A stretch of DNA of 64,000 nucleotides from Homoserinibacter sp. GY 40078 (GCF_008017545.1 NZ_VRTZ01000002.1:744001-808000); one strand, 5' to 3'. Positions 1-11,906 are shown, counted from the first letter of the stretch. Notes: a model not told the origin generated them from the sequence alone. Made by a program: numbers and translations.

Positions 1-528
1 CCCGCCGCCGACACCCCCGACGGCGAGGGCGAGGCCGACGACGTGGCGGGCACGACACCGACTCGCCGCCGGTTCGCCTACCGTCCGGGTCTCCTCATCG
101 TCGACGGCGGCCAGCCCCAGGTGCAGGCCGCGGCACGGACCCTCGAGGAGCTCGGCATCGACGACATCCCCCTCGTCGGAATCGCGAAGCGGCTGGAGGA
201 GATCTGGCTCCCCGACGATGACTTCCCGGTGATCCTTCCGCGCGGAAGCGAGGCGTTGTTCCTGCTGCAGAGGATCCGCGACGAGGCGCACCGCTTCGCC
301 ATCACCTTCCAGCGCCAGAAGCGCCGCTCGGACATCGGGACCGTACTCTCGGAGATCCCGGGACTCGGGCCTGCCCGCTCGAAGGAGCTGCTCCGACACT
401 TCGGTTCGGTGGCGCGCCTGCGGGCCGCCGACGCCGCCGAGGTGGCCGAGGTCCGCGGGATCGGCCCGCAGCTCGCGGAGTCCATCGTCGGTAGGCTGGC
501 GGAAGGGCGACGGGAAGACGAGGTATGA
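1..528 (+). CDS. uvrC: Excinuclease ABC subunit C, C-terminal part
   Basis: This is the 3' end of uvrC; the reading frame is open from base 1, so the gene is cut by the window edge. UvrC makes the dual incisions of nucleotide excision repair with UvrA and UvrB. Visible are the end of the RNase H-like endonuclease domain ([15 protein letters not shown], then [14 protein letters not shown]) and a C-terminal helix-hairpin-helix pair ([18 protein letters not shown] and [12 protein letters not shown]) used for DNA binding. The stop codon overlaps the rapZ start in ATGA, so translation is probably coupled. uvrC followed by rapZ and whiA is a conserved actinobacterial order. Confidence 0.95.
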   Translation, partial: PAADTPDGEGEADDVAGTTPTRRRFAYRPGLLIVDGGQPQVQAAARTLEELGIDDIPLVGIAKRLEEIWLPDDDFPVILPRGSEALFLLQRIRDEAHRFAITFQRQKRRSDIGTVLSEIPGLGPARSKELLRHFGSVARLRAADAAEVAEVRGIGPQLAESIVGRLAEGRREDEV

Positions 529-1400
529 GCGACGGCACCGACGGGCGAGAAATGCTCATCGTGACGGGCATGTCCGGCGCGGGGCGTTCGACCGTTGCGA
601 ACGCCCTCGAAGACCTCGGCTGGTATGTCGTCGACAACCTCCCGGCCCAGATGCTCCGTCCGCTCGCGGACCTCGGCGCCCACACGGGGGAGGCCATCCC
701 CAAGATCGCTGCCGTGATCGACGTGCGCGGGGGGCGCCTGTTCGCCGACGCGCAGCAGATCGTCACCGAATTGCGTGCCGCCGGTCGGGCGCGTGTGATC
801 TTCCTCGACGCGAGCGACGATGCCCTCGTGCGACGGTTCGAACAGGTGCGCCGACCGCACCCCCTCCAAGGTGACGGAACCCTGCTCGACGGCATCCTGG
901 CAGAACGCTCGCGGATGTCGGGTCTGCGCGAGCAAAGCGACGTGGTGATCGACACGTCCGAGATCAACATCCACCAGCTCGCCACGCGGGTCGCCGAGCT
1001 CTTCGGTGAGGAGTCCGCCCCGAGCGTCAAGCTCACCGTCCTGAGCTTCGGCTTCAAGTACGGGCTGCCCGCTGACGCCGACATGGTGGCGGACATGCGG
1101 TTTCTGCCGAACCCGTTCTGGATCGGCGAACTCGCCCCCCTCACGGGCCAGGACCCGCGGGTGCGGGACTACGTGCTCGCCCAAGAAGGCGCATCCGATT
1201 TCATCGCGAGCTACCTGGGTGCGCTCGGTGCGGTGATCGACGGGTATCGGCGCGAGAACAAGCACCACGCTACGATCGCTATCGGATGCACGGGCGGCAA
1301 GCACCGCTCGGTGGCGGTCGCCGAGGAGGTGGCGCGCCGGCTCCGCGAACTCCCCGGGGTCTCTGTCGCGGTGCAGCACCGTGATCTGGGGCGCGAATGA
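525..1400 (+). CDS. rapZ: RNase adapter / nucleotide-binding protein RapZ (YvcJ family)
   Basis: This 291-residue protein is a P-loop protein of the RapZ/YvcJ family. The Walker A motif GMSGAGRST lies near residues 15-23 and the C-terminal [15 protein letters not shown] block is the family signature. In E. coli RapZ steers RNase E cleavage of the sRNA GlmZ; the role in actinobacteria is not settled. The start overlaps the uvrC stop in ATGA. The next gene, whiA, starts about 40 bases downstream. In many actinobacteria a yvcK gene lies between rapZ and whiA; none is present here. Confidence 0.95.
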   Translation: MSDGTDGREMLIVTGMSGAGRSTVANALEDLGWYVVDNLPAQMLRPLADLGAHTGEAIPKIAAVIDVRGGRLFADAQQIVTELRAAGRARVIFLDASDDALVRRFEQVRRPHPLQGDGTLLDGILAERSRMSGLREQSDVVIDTSEINIHQLATRVAELFGEESAPSVKLTVLSFGFKYGLPADADMVADMRFLPNPFWIGELAPLTGQDPRVRDYVLAQEGASDFIASYLGALGAVIDGYRRENKHHATIAIGCTGGKHRSVAVAEEVARRLRELPGVSVAVQHRDLGRE

Positions 1401-1440
1401 GCGGGCAACCCGCTACCGAACAAGAACGAGGGATGAGCGT

Positions 1441-2418
1441 GTGGCACTGACGGCGGACGTCAAGGAAGAACTCGTCGTCGTCGAGGTCGGCAAGACCAGC
1501 ATCCGCGCGGCCGAGCTGGCGGCTCTGCTTCGCTTCTCCGGCGGCCTCCACATCATCTCCGGTCGCATCGCGGTCGAGGCGGAGCTCGACACCCAGGCGG
1601 TGGCGCAGCGCGTCCGCCGCGATCTCGCAGAGCTGTACGGCGTCCGCTCCGAGGGCAAGGTCATCGGAGCCGGCGGGCCGAACAAGAGCGTCAGCTATGT
1701 CGTCCGCGTGGTCGACGGGGGAGAGACGCTCGCTCGCCAGACGGGCCTCCTGGATGCCCGCCGTCGGCCCGTCCGCGGTCTGCCGAACCGACTCACCACG
1801 GGCTCCCGCGACGATCTCGCCGCCATCTGGCGCGGCGCGTTCCTCGCCCGCGGCTCCCTCACCGACCCCGGCCGTTCGGCCGCCCTCGAGGTGACCTGCC
1901 CCGGCAATGAGGCCGCGATGGCTCTCGTCGGCGCGGCGGGCCGGCTCCAGGTCTCCGCGAAGGCGCGCGAGGTGCGCGGCGTGCACCGTGTCGTCATCCG
2001 CGAGGGCGAGGCGATCGCCGCGATGCTGCGCCTCATGGGCGCCGACAAGGCCGTCACCGCGTGGGAGGAGCTGCGCCAGCGCAAGGAGGTCCGCGCGACG
2101 GCGAACCGGCTCGTGAACTTCGACGACGCGAACCTCCGACGCTCCGCACAGGCGGCGGTTGCGGCCTGTGCACGCGTCGAGCGAGCACTCGAGATCCTCG
2201 GCGACGAGGTCCCCGTCCATCTGCGCTACGCGGGCGAGCTCCGGCTCGGGCATCGCGACGCGAGCCTCGACGAGCTCGGTCACTTCGCCGATCCGCCGAT
2301 GACGAAGGACGCCGTCGCGGGCCGCATCCGTCGACTGCTCGCGATGGCCGACAAGCGGGCCGTCGAACTCGGGGTGGAAGGCACCGATGCCAACCTCCCG
2401 CCCGAGTTCGAGGACTGA
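1441..2418 (+). CDS. whiA: DNA-binding protein WhiA
   Basis: WhiA is a LAGLIDADG-like plus helix-turn-helix DNA-binding protein that controls sporulation and division genes in Streptomyces and is conserved across Gram-positives. The frame is open upstream, but family members begin [11 protein letters not shown], so GTG at 1441 ([11 protein letters not shown]) is the better start, with AGAACGAGGG upstream. That gives 325 residues, close to the usual length. The C-terminal part ([20 protein letters not shown], then [17 protein letters not shown]) is the HTH domain. Its presence in a non-sporulating lineage fits a general division or chromosome role. Confidence 0.95.
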   Translation: MALTADVKEELVVVEVGKTSIRAAELAALLRFSGGLHIISGRIAVEAELDTQAVAQRVRRDLAELYGVRSEGKVIGAGGPNKSVSYVVRVVDGGETLARQTGLLDARRRPVRGLPNRLTTGSRDDLAAIWRGAFLARGSLTDPGRSAALEVTCPGNEAAMALVGAAGRLQVSAKAREVRGVHRVVIREGEAIAAMLRLMGADKAVTAWEELRQRKEVRATANRLVNFDDANLRRSAQAAVAACARVERALEILGDEVPVHLRYAGELRLGHRDASLDELGHFADPPMTKDAVAGRIRRLLAMADKRAVELGVEGTDANLPPEFED

Positions 2419-2451
2419 CCCCCAGACCCCAAGAAGGAAAGAAGGAGAACC

Positions 2452-4174
<1,723 letters not shown>

Positions 4175-4179
4175 GCGCG

Positions 4180-5412
4180 ATGACCCTCCGGACGATCGAG
4201 AGCCTCGCCGACTCACTCGGCGAGGAAGGTCTCGCGGGAAAGGTCGTGCTTCTTCGCTGCGACCTGAACGTCCCGCTCAAGGACGGCGTCATCACCGACG
4301 ACGGACGTGTTCGTGCGTCGGTGCCGACGATCCAGGATCTGCTCGCGCGCGGCGCCAAAGTGGTCGTGATGAGCCACCTCGGTCGCCCGGAGGGCGCACC
4401 CGATCCCAAGTACTCCCTCGCGCCGGTCGCGGTGCGCCTGGGGGAGCTCTTGGGCGTCGACGTCGCGTTTTCGCCCGAGACCATCGGTGAGACGGCGGCC
4501 GGCGTGGTCGAGCAGGCCCCTACCCCTGGTGTGGTCCTCCTCGAGAACCTCCGGTTCCACCCGGGCGAGACCTCGAAGTCCGATGAGGAGCGCGCCGCGT
4601 TCGCGGCCGAACTCGCGGCCCTCGGCGATGTCGTCGTCTCGGACGGATTCGGTGTCGTGCACCGCAAGCAGGCGAGCGTCTACGACCTCGTCTCCTCGCT
4701 GCCGAGTGCCGCGGGTCACCTGATTGCCGCCGAGCTGGACGTGCTCGACCGGCTGACCGAGTCGCCCGAGCACCCTTACACGGTGGTTCTCGGCGGTTCG
4801 AAGGTCTCCGACAAGCTGGGCGTCATCGGTCACCTGCTGCCGCGAGTCGACGCGCTTCTCATCGGCGGCGGGATGCTGTTCACCTTCCTCGCCGCGCAGG
4901 GGCATCGGGTCGCATCGAGCCTTCTCGAATCCGATCAGCTCGAGACCGTGCGCGGCTATCTGGCGGAAGCCGAGGAGCGCGGTGTGGATCTCGTGCTCCC
5001 GACGGACGTCGTGGTCGCTTCCGGCTTCGCGGCCGACGCTGACCACGTCGTGACCCCGGCTGACGCGATCGAGGACACTCCCTACGGAGCGAGCGGCATC
5101 GGCCTCGACATCGGTCCCGACACCGCGGCAGCGTTCGCAGAACGCGTCCGCGGGTCGAAGACCGTTTTCTGGAACGGCCCGATGGGTGTGTTCGAGTTCC
5201 CGTCCTTCGCGGGCGGCACGCGCGCGGTCGCCGAGGCCCTCACCGAGGTCGACGGCCTCGGCGTCGTCGGCGGGGGAGACTCCGCCGCAGCGATCCGGCA
5301 GCTGGGCTTCGCTGACGCCCAATTCGGCCATGTCTCGACGGGCGGGGGCGCGAGCCTCGAGTTCCTCGAGGGCAAGAAGCTTCCCGGACTGGAGGTCCTC
5401 GGATGGCAGTGA
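4180..5412 (+). CDS. pgk: Phosphoglycerate kinase
   Basis: This 410-residue kinase transfers phosphate from 1,3-bisphosphoglycerate to ADP. Family blocks are present: VVLLRCDLNVPL near the N terminus, VVMSHLGRPEG, the variant VVSDGFGVVHRKQASVYD, and the C-terminal nucleotide-binding GGGDSAAAI. The frame is open far upstream, overlapping gap, but ATG at 4180 gives the standard N terminus (MTLRTIESL). There is no clear ribosome-binding site, so it is probably translated by coupling to gap. Its end overlaps the tpiA start by 10 bases. Confidence 0.97.
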   Translation: MTLRTIESLADSLGEEGLAGKVVLLRCDLNVPLKDGVITDDGRVRASVPTIQDLLARGAKVVVMSHLGRPEGAPDPKYSLAPVAVRLGELLGVDVAFSPETIGETAAGVVEQAPTPGVVLLENLRFHPGETSKSDEERAAFAAELAALGDVVVSDGFGVVHRKQASVYDLVSSLPSAAGHLIAAELDVLDRLTESPEHPYTVVLGGSKVSDKLGVIGHLLPRVDALLIGGGMLFTFLAAQGHRVASSLLESDQLETVRGYLAEAEERGVDLVLPTDVVVASGFAADADHVVTPADAIEDTPYGASGIGLDIGPDTAAAFAERVRGSKTVFWNGPMGVFEFPSFAGGTRAVAEALTEVDGLGVVGGGDSAAAIRQLGFADAQFGHVSTGGGASLEFLEGKKLPGLEVLGWQ

Positions 5413-6206
5413 CAACGGGCGATACCCGCATTCCGTTCATCGCCGGCAACTGGAAGATGAACCTCGACCACTTGCAGTCGATCGCGTTCGTGCAGAAGCT
5501 CGCGTGGACGCTCCGTGACGCCAACCACGACTTCGGCGATGTCGAGGTCGCGGTCTTCCCGCCGTTCACGGATCTTCGCTCGGTGCAGACCCTGGTCACG
5601 GCGGACGACCTGCAGATCCGCTTCGGTGGGCAGGACCTCTCGGCGCACGACTCAGGTGCCTACACGGGAGAGATCTCGGGTGCTTTCCTCGCTGCACTGG
5701 ATGCGGCGTACGTGATCATCGGGCACTCCGAGCGCCGGCAGTACCACGGTGAGACCGACGAGCTCATCTCAGAGAAGGTCGCGGCGGCGCATCGCCACGG
5801 GATCGTCCCGGTGATCTGCGTCGGCGAGACGGCCGAGGATCTTGAAGAGCACGGTCCGAGCGCCGTCCCGGTCGCGCAGCTGCGCACCGCTCTCGAAGGC
5901 GCGGTTCGCGGCCAGGAGATTGTCGTCGCCTACGAACCCGTCTGGGCGATCGGATCGGGACAGGCCGCCACGAGCGCTCAGGCGCAACAGGTGTGTGCGG
6001 CGCTGCGCGAGTTGCTCGTCGAGGTGCTCGGCGACGAGGCCGCGGCCGCCACCCGCATCCTCTACGGCGGATCCGTGAAGGCGGCGAACATCGCGGGCTT
6101 CCTCAAGGAGCCGGACGTCGACGGCGCGCTCGTCGGGGGTGCGAGCCTGCAGCTCGAAGAGTTCGCGAGCATCGTCCGGTTCAAGAGCCACGTCGGCACG
6201 CTCTGA
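5403..6206 (+). CDS. tpiA: Triosephosphate isomerase
   Basis: This 267-residue enzyme interconverts dihydroxyacetone phosphate and glyceraldehyde 3-phosphate. The catalytic residues are visible: K18 in GNWKMN, H108 in IIGHSERR and E178 in AYEPVWAIG. The phosphate-binding YGGSVKAANI block is near the C terminus. The ATG lies inside the end of pgk, so the two are co-transcribed and probably translationally coupled. Confidence 0.98.
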   Translation: MAVTTGDTRIPFIAGNWKMNLDHLQSIAFVQKLAWTLRDANHDFGDVEVAVFPPFTDLRSVQTLVTADDLQIRFGGQDLSAHDSGAYTGEISGAFLAALDAAYVIIGHSERRQYHGETDELISEKVAAAHRHGIVPVICVGETAEDLEEHGPSAVPVAQLRTALEGAVRGQEIVVAYEPVWAIGSGQAATSAQAQQVCAALRELLVEVLGDEAAAATRILYGGSVKAANIAGFLKEPDVDGALVGGASLQLEEFASIVRFKSHVGTL

Positions 6207-6228
6207 CACCATCCCGGCGGGCCTCGCC

Positions 6229-6234
6229 TATACT
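6229..6234 (+). promoter_or_regulatory. Probable -10 element before secG
   Basis: TATACT lies 36 bases before the secG ATG, in the gap after tpiA. No convincing -35 is visible at 17 bp. It could let secG be transcribed independently of the glycolytic genes. Confidence 0.45.
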
Positions 6235-6270
6235 GATCCTCGGCTCTTCAGCCGACCCGAAAGGCTTTTC

Positions 6271-6537
6271 ATGGACGTTCTCTGGTCGATCGTGCAGGTC
6301 GCATTCCAGATCGTGCTCGGCATCACCAGTCTTCTGCTGACCCTTCTGATCCTCCTGCACCGCGGGCGGGGCGGCGGGCTGTCGGACATGTTCGGCGGTG
6401 GCGTCACGAGCAACCTCGGCGCGTCGGGAGTTGCCGAGCGCAACCTCAACCGCATCACGGTCGCTCTCGGCCTGGTGTGGTTCTTCTCGATCGTGGTCCT
6501 CGGCCTTCTCACCAAGTTCGGCGTCGGCGTCGCCTGA
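6271..6537 (+). CDS. secG: Preprotein translocase subunit SecG
   Basis: This 88-residue membrane protein is the small accessory subunit of the SecYEG channel. It has two hydrophobic helices (about residues 5-28 and 64-84) joined by a loop with the family motif RGRGGGLSDMFGGG. ATG at 6271 is chosen because it gives the normal length; a ribosome-binding site is only weakly visible (CGAAAGG). The position after tpiA is conserved in actinobacteria. Confidence 0.95.
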   Translation: MDVLWSIVQVAFQIVLGITSLLLTLLILLHRGRGGGLSDMFGGGVTSNLGASGVAERNLNRITVALGLVWFFSIVVLGLLTKFGVGVA

Positions 6538-6587
6538 CGCCCGCGAGAACCACCACCCTTACCACCCCACCACCACGAGGAGACACC

Positions 6588-6944
6588 ATGGCATCGGGCG
6601 GCAGCGCCATCCGCGGATCCCGCGTCGGATCGGGACCGATGGGAGAACAGGACCGGGGCTACCACGCAGACCGGGTTGCGATCTCGTACTGGGACGCGAA
6701 GGGCAACGAAACGGTCCGCTATTTCGCGGCAAACCTCCCCGACGAGGAGATCCCCGACGTCATCGACAGCCCGACCACGGGTCTTCCCGCCGGTCGTGAC
6801 AAGTCGAATCCGCCGGAGCTTCAGAAGACCGAGCCCTACAAGACGCACCTCGCGTACGTGAAGGAGCGGCGCAGCGATGAGGAGGCGGCGCAAATCCTCG
6901 AGGATGCGCTGCACCAGCTGCGCACGCGTCGCGGCACCGCCTGA
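6588..6944 (+). CDS. rbpA: RNA polymerase-binding protein RbpA
   Basis: RbpA is an actinobacterial factor that binds RNA polymerase and the principal sigma factor and stabilises the open complex. The 118-residue protein starts at ATG 6588 behind GAGGAGAC. The N-terminal tail MASGGSAIRGSRVGSGPMGE is characteristic, and the sigma-interacting C-terminal region (AYVKERRSDEEAAQILEDAL) is intact. It contains no cysteine at all, so the zinc site described for the Streptomyces protein is absent. It stands alone between secG and the convergent pgl. Confidence 0.95.
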   Translation: MASGGSAIRGSRVGSGPMGEQDRGYHADRVAISYWDAKGNETVRYFAANLPDEEIPDVIDSPTTGLPAGRDKSNPPELQKTEPYKTHLAYVKERRSDEEAAQILEDALHQLRTRRGTA

Positions 6945-6951
6945 ATCGGTC

Positions 6952-6986
6952 GCTGAGCGGCAGGCCGACGGCCTGAGTGCCTCAGC
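6952..6986. terminator. Nested inverted repeat between rbpA and pgl
   Basis: Between the convergent rbpA and pgl, GCTGAG (6952-6957) pairs with CTCAGC (6981-6986) around an inner 6-bp hairpin (6961-6975, 3-base loop). It overlaps the pgl stop and could serve both strands. No T-tract is seen. Confidence 0.45.
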
Positions 6987-7788
6987 TCTGGACGTCGTGC
7001 GCGGCGGTCCAGAAGCGCTCGTGGATGAGCAGGTTGTCCGGAACCTCGGCAGCCGCTTCCCGATCTACGAAGAAGACCGTGCGCTTGCGTCCCTGAACAC
7101 CCGCGACGGGAACGTCGTTGGGGTTCGCGTCGGCCAGGGCGAGCCCCAGAGCTCCCGCCTTGTCGGGGCCTGCCATCACAAGCCACACGCGCTCGGATGC
7201 GTTGATCACGGGAAGCGTCAACGTCAGTCGCTCGGGCGGGGGCTTCGGAGAGTCGGTCTCCGGAAGCACCACACTCTCCGTGTCGCGCACGGCGTCGTGG
7301 TCCGGGAACAATGACGCGACGTGACCGTCGGGCCCGACCCCGAGGAACGTGAGGTCGAAGACCGGGGTGCGGGCGCCCTCCGGCGCCGCGGCCGCGAGAT
7401 CAGCGGCGTACGACGCGGCAGCCTCCTCGATCGTCGCGTGCTCACCGACGGCGGGGAAGGCCTTCACCTGGCCGGGGGAGAGCTCCAACGCGTCGAGCAG
7501 CGCACGGCGCGACTGGGTCTCATTGCGCTCCGGATCTCCGGACGGAAGGTAGCGCTCGTCGCCCCACCAGAAGGTGATCCGCGACCAGTCGACCTTGTCG
7601 ACGTCCTTGTCCTCACGCACTGCGGTGAGCACGTTCTCTCCCATGGAGCCGCCCGTCAGAACGACGTGCGCGTGATCCTTCTCGTCGAGGGTCTCGCGCA
7701 TGCGCTTGATGAACCGCATCGCGACCGCCGCCGCGAGTTCGGCCTTGTCGTCGTAGACCCGTACGCGTCGTTCGGTCACGCTGGTCAC
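6982..7788 (-). CDS. pgl: 6-phosphogluconolactonase
   Basis: This 268-residue enzyme hydrolyses 6-phosphogluconolactone, the second step of the oxidative pentose-phosphate pathway. Family motifs are VVLTGGSMGEN, the central WWGDERYLP and GVGPDGHVASLFPDH. It is the last gene of the minus-strand tkt-tal-pgi-zwf-opcA-pgl operon and overlaps the opcA stop by four bases. Confidence 0.95.
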   Translation of the reverse strand: MTSVTERRVRVYDDKAELAAAVAMRFIKRMRETLDEKDHAHVVLTGGSMGENVLTAVREDKDVDKVDWSRITFWWGDERYLPSGDPERNETQSRRALLDALELSPGQVKAFPAVGEHATIEEAAASYAADLAAAAPEGARTPVFDLTFLGVGPDGHVASLFPDHDAVRDTESVVLPETDSPKPPPERLTLTLPVINASERVWLVMAGPDKAGALGLALADANPNDVPVAGVQGRKRTVFFVDREAAAEVPDNLLIHERFWTAAHDVQS

Positions 7789-8750
7789 TTCCCTTCGGGT
7801 GCGGCTGTCTCGGTGTTCTCGAGCAGCGCGAGCCCCTTCTGGACGACTTCTCCGAAGAGGTCGTCGGGATCGAGCCTACGCAATTCCTCCGCGAGGCAGT
7901 CGCGGAGGCTGCGCCGGGGGAGCGAGATGTCGTGCGTGGGCTGGTTCGGCTGAACAAGCGTCGCGACGTTCGGCATGGTGCGCTCGAGCTCGACAGCTCC
8001 GCTTGCACGCTCCAGACGAACCCCGTGAATGCCACTCGAGCCGAGGGCCGGCTTCGTGATCTCGAGCGAGACCGGAACCTGCAGCTGCAGCCGCAGCCAG
8101 GCGGCGAGCAATTCCGTCGAGGGGGAGTCCGCCGCACCCGACACCGTCACGGCGGTGACCGGCTCGTAGGGGGGTTGATCGAGCACGGCAGCGAGCTGAG
8201 CGCGCCAGAGGGTCAGACGGGTCCACGCGAAGTCGGTGTCGCCCGGCTGGTACCCGCGCCCCAGGAGCGCAAGCGCCGCCACCGGATCCTCGGCCGAGGC
8301 GGCATCCGTGATCCGTCGCTGCGCGATGCGCCCGAGAGCCGAGACGCTCGGAGCCGCGGGCCCCTCGCTCGGCCACCAGACGACCACGGGAGCGTCCGGC
8401 AGCAGCAGGCTCGTGACGAGCCCCTCCTCGTCGGACGCGGCGTCCCCGTAGGCACGAAGGACGATGACCTCGCTTGCGCCGGCGTCGCCTCCGACCCGGA
8501 TCTGGCCGTCGAGGCGGGGTGCCTCGTCGGATCCGTCCTTCTCGGGGCGACGGGACAGCACGATCACACGCATCGGATGTTCACGCGAGGCGTCGTTAGC
8601 GGCCTCGATGGCCTCCTCCTCCTCGCCCAACGGAGTCGCGATGATGAGGGTCAGCACACGACCGAGGGCAACAGCGCCGCCCTCTTCGCGGATCTTCACG
8701 AGCGCCTTCGACAGCGCGCTCGTAGTGGTGTCGGGCAGATCGACGATCAC
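7785..8750 (-). CDS. opcA: Glucose-6-phosphate dehydrogenase assembly protein OpcA
   Basis: OpcA (321 residues) is an actinobacterial and cyanobacterial protein needed for full activity of glucose-6-phosphate dehydrogenase, as shown for the cyanobacterial and corynebacterial proteins. No catalytic motif is expected. Recognisable stretches are the N-terminal MIVDLPDTTTSALSKALVKI and the central VVWWPSEGPAAP. It lies 13 bases after zwf, its partner, and overlaps pgl by four bases, so the three are one transcription unit. Confidence 0.95.
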   Translation of the reverse strand: MIVDLPDTTTSALSKALVKIREEGGAVALGRVLTLIIATPLGEEEEAIEAANDASREHPMRVIVLSRRPEKDGSDEAPRLDGQIRVGGDAGASEVIVLRAYGDAASDEEGLVTSLLLPDAPVVVWWPSEGPAAPSVSALGRIAQRRITDAASAEDPVAALALLGRGYQPGDTDFAWTRLTLWRAQLAAVLDQPPYEPVTAVTVSGAADSPSTELLAAWLRLQLQVPVSLEITKPALGSSGIHGVRLERASGAVELERTMPNVATLVQPNQPTHDISLPRRSLRDCLAEELRRLDPDDLFGEVVQKGLALLENTETAAPEGK

Positions 8751-8763
8751 GATTCTCTCCAGA

Positions 8764-10302
8764 TCAGGGACGACGCCAGATGCGTCCGTCGCGTGCCAGC
8801 AGCTCGTCGGCGGAATCGGGACCCCAGGTACCCGGCTTGTACTGCTCCGGCTGTCCGAGCGTCGCCCAGTAGTCCTCGATCGGGTCGAGGATCTTCCAGC
8901 TGAGCTCGACCTCCTCGTGGCGAGGGAACAGCGGCGGGTCTCCGAGAAGCACGTCGAGAATCAGTCGCTCGTAGGCCTCGGGGCTCGCCTCGGTGAAGGC
9001 GTGCCCGTAACCGAAGTCCATCGTCACGTCGCGCACCTGCATACCGGCGCCCGGCACCTTCGACCCGAAACGGATCGTGACGCCCTCATCCGGCTGCACA
9101 CGGATCACGAGCGCGTTCTGACCGAGAGCGGACGTCTGCGACTCGGCGAAGAGGTATTGAGGAGCACGCTTGAAGACGACGGCGATCTCGGTCACTCGAC
9201 GCCCGAGGCGCTTTCCCGCACGCAGATAGAACGGCACTCCGGCCCACCTGCGCGTGTTGATCTCGAGCTTGAGCGCGGCGTAGGTCTCGGTGACGGACTC
9301 CGGGTTCATGCCGTCTTCGTCCAGGAAGCCGGGCACCTTCTCGCCACCCTGCCATCCACCGGCGTACTGGCCTCGTGCCGTCGCGGTGGAGAGGTCCTTC
9401 GGCAGCTTCACTGCCGAGAGAACCTTCTCCTTCTCGGCCCGCAGATCGGATGCATCGAACGAAACCGGCTCCTCCATCGCGGTGAGTGCGAGGAGCTGAA
9501 GCAGGTGGTTCTGGATCACGTCACGGGCGGCACCGATGCCGTCGTAGTAGCCGGCACGGCCTCCGACGCCGATGTCCTCGGCCATCGTGATCTGCACGTG
9601 GTCAACGTAGTTCGCGTTCCAGATGGGCTCGTACAGCTGGTTCGCGAATCGGAGCGCCAAGATGTTCTGGACCGTCTCCTTGCCGAGGTAGTGGTCGATC
9701 CGGAACACGGAGTCAGCGGGGAACACCGATTCCACCACGTCGTTGAGCTCGCGTGCGGAGGCGAGGTCGTGCCCGAACGGCTTCTCGATCACGACACGGC
9801 GCCAGGTGCCGTCTGTCTGCCGGGCGAGCCCCGAGCGCCGCAGCTGCTCGGTGACCAGGGGGAAGGACTTCGGCGGGATCGACAGGTAGAACGCGTGGTT
9901 GCCCATCGTTCCCCGGTTCTCGTCGAGCTCGGCAAGCGTCGAGGTCAACCGGTCGAACGCCTCGTCGTCGTCGAACTCGCCCTGCACGAAGCGGATGCCC
10001 TGCTTGAGCTGCCGCCAGACGTCCTCGTCGAAGGGGGTACGCGCATACTGCTTCACCGCGTCGTGGACGACCTTCTCGAAGTCCTGGTCTTCCCAGTCGC
10101 GCCGGGCGAAGCCCACGAGGGCGAAGCCCGGGGGGAGCAGCCCGCGGTTCGCGAGGTCGTATACGGCGGGCATGAGCTTCTTGCGCGACAGGTCGCCGGT
10201 CACGCCGAAGATGATGAGGCTCGACGGACCTGCAATGCGGTTGAGGCGGCGATCCGACGCCACCCGCAGCGGGTTCGCCCCGGGACGGATCTCGACGGTC
10301 AT
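8764..10302 (-). CDS. zwf: Glucose-6-phosphate 1-dehydrogenase
   Basis: This 512-residue enzyme oxidises glucose 6-phosphate to the lactone and makes NADPH. The nucleotide-binding motif IIFGVTGDLSRKKLMPA is at about residues 29-45, and RIDHYLGKE carries the substrate-binding lysine and the family signature. The start overlaps the pgi stop in ATGA, and opcA follows at 13 bases. Confidence 0.98.
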   Translation of the reverse strand: MTVEIRPGANPLRVASDRRLNRIAGPSSLIIFGVTGDLSRKKLMPAVYDLANRGLLPPGFALVGFARRDWEDQDFEKVVHDAVKQYARTPFDEDVWRQLKQGIRFVQGEFDDDEAFDRLTSTLAELDENRGTMGNHAFYLSIPPKSFPLVTEQLRRSGLARQTDGTWRRVVIEKPFGHDLASARELNDVVESVFPADSVFRIDHYLGKETVQNILALRFANQLYEPIWNANYVDHVQITMAEDIGVGGRAGYYDGIGAARDVIQNHLLQLLALTAMEEPVSFDASDLRAEKEKVLSAVKLPKDLSTATARGQYAGGWQGGEKVPGFLDEDGMNPESVTETYAALKLEINTRRWAGVPFYLRAGKRLGRRVTEIAVVFKRAPQYLFAESQTSALGQNALVIRVQPDEGVTIRFGSKVPGAGMQVRDVTMDFGYGHAFTEASPEAYERLILDVLLGDPPLFPRHEEVELSWKILDPIEDYWATLGQPEQYKPGTWGPDSADELLARDGRIWRRP

Positions 10303-11906
10303 CGCGCGAGCAGGCCGCGAAGCACGGATCCGGCCGCGACGACGTCGCCGACGACGAGTGTCAGCACGGGTCGACCGTGGTCGGCCAGCACGCTCGCGTC
10401 ACCAGCCGACTGAGCCTGGATGAGCTGGCCGAAGGTGAACGGGCGGTCCGGGATCACGAGGTCAGCATCGGCCGACGGGTCATCCACGAGCTGCAGGTAG
10501 ACCCCGTTGGCGGGTCCGCCCTTGTGGTACTGACCGGTGGAGTGGAGGAACCGGGGGCCCCATCCGAACGTCACCGGGCGACCGGTGCGGGCCGAGAGAA
10601 GTGCGCGAAGCTTCTCGAGCTCCGGATGCGCCGGACGGTCGAGGTAGGCCTGAACCGACAGGTAACCGTCATCCGGCAGCGTCGCGAGCAGCGCGTCGAG
10701 AGCAGCCTCGACCGTGGTGACGCCGTCGAGGTCGAGTTCGAGTGCGCGGACACCGATGCCCTGGTCCGTGAAGGCCGGGGCAGCGGGCGGCTGAAGATCG
10801 TCGATGAGCGCGCGGGCCGCAGCCTTCGCCGACTCGACGTCGGGCTGGTTGAAGGGGTCGATGCCGAGCAGACGCCCGGCGACAGCGGTCGCGTACTCCC
10901 AGACGAGCAGCTGCGCGCCCAGGGTTCCCGCGATCTCGATCTCGCCGTCGGCGACCTCTTCGGTCGCTCGGGCGTCCTTCACGAGACGCACGATCTGCAG
11001 ATCGGACGGCAGGCTCGAGAGCTCGGGGGCGTCCTTCTCAAGAACGACCGGCAGGATTCCCTTGCCGGACTTGCCGGTCGACTCCGCGATGAGCTGCTCG
11101 ACCCAGTCGCCGAAGCCGACGATGTGGGTGCCGTCGGAGACGATGCCCAGCTTGTCCTTGAGCGGCTTGGTGCCGGCAATGGCGGCACCGAGCACGAGTC
11201 CCGGGTTCGACTCGGAGTCGAGCGCCAGCTCCAGGCTGACCGCCTCCGCCTCATCGAGGAGCTCGGCGATGTCCACGCCTGCGAGCCCCGACGGGACCAG
11301 CCCGAACGCGGTCAGCGCCGAGTAGCGGCCGCCGACGTTCGGATCCGCATTGAAGACGCGGTAGCCGTCCGCACGAGCCGAGGAGTCGAGAGGCGAGCCG
11401 GGGTCGGTCACGATGACGATGCGCTCGGTCGGGTCGATGCCCGCCGCCTCGAATGCGGCGGCGAAGACGCGCTTGTGGCTGTCGGTTTCGACCGTCGAGC
11501 CCGACTTCGACGACACGACGACCGCGGTGCGAGCGAGGTCGCCCGCGAGGGCGGCGCCGACCTGGGCCGGGTGGGTGGAGTCGAGCACGACCAGCTCGAC
11601 ACCGTAGGTGCGGGTGATCACCTCGGGCGCGAGCGATGAACCGCCCATTCCGCCGAGAACGATCCGGGTCACTCCCTTGGCCGCGAGATCCTCGCGCAGC
11701 GCGAGGATGTCGTCGACCAGGCCCCGCGACACGGCGACGGCCTCGGTCCAGCCGAGCCGGATGGCGGCCTCGGCTTCCGCCTCAGCACCCCAGAGGGTCG
11801 GGTCCTGAGCGGTGATGGCGCCGGCGACCCCGTCCGAGACGAGCTGCGGAACCACCCGCTCGACCGCCTCCGCGGCGGCCCCCGTGGCCGCGATCGAAAC
11901 GGTCAC
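10299..11906 (-). CDS. pgi: Glucose-6-phosphate isomerase (transaldolase-associated type)
   Basis: This 535-residue protein belongs to the divergent glucose-6-phosphate isomerases encoded next to, or fused with, transaldolase. SIS-type sugar-phosphate motifs are clear: [27 protein letters not shown], and [16 protein letters not shown] at 11906 is chosen rather than the further upstream ATG because it overlaps the tal stop in GTGA and yields MTVSIAATG. Its place between tal and zwf links fructose 6-phosphate recycling with the oxidative branch. Confidence 0.92.
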   Translation of the reverse strand: MTVSIAATGAAAEAVERVVPQLVSDGVAGAITAQDPTLWGAEAEAEAAIRLGWTEAVAVSRGLVDDILALREDLAAKGVTRIVLGGMGGSSLAPEVITRTYGVELVVLDSTHPAQVGAALAGDLARTAVVVSSKSGSTVETDSHKRVFAAAFEAAGIDPTERIVIVTDPGSPLDSSARADGYRVFNADPNVGGRYSALTAFGLVPSGLAGVDIAELLDEAEAVSLELALDSESNPGLVLGAAIAGTKPLKDKLGIVSDGTHIVGFGDWVEQLIAESTGKSGKGILPVVLEKDAPELSSLPSDLQIVRLVKDARATEEVADGEIEIAGTLGAQLLVWEYATAVAGRLLGIDPFNQPDVESAKAAARALIDDLQPPAAPAFTDQGIGVRALELDLDGVTTVEAALDALLATLPDDGYLSVQAYLDRPAHPELEKLRALLSARTGRPVTFGWGPRFLHSTGQYHKGGPANGVYLQLVDDPSADADLVIPDRPFTFGQLIQAQSAGDASVLADHGRPVLTLVVGDVVAAGSVLRGLLAR

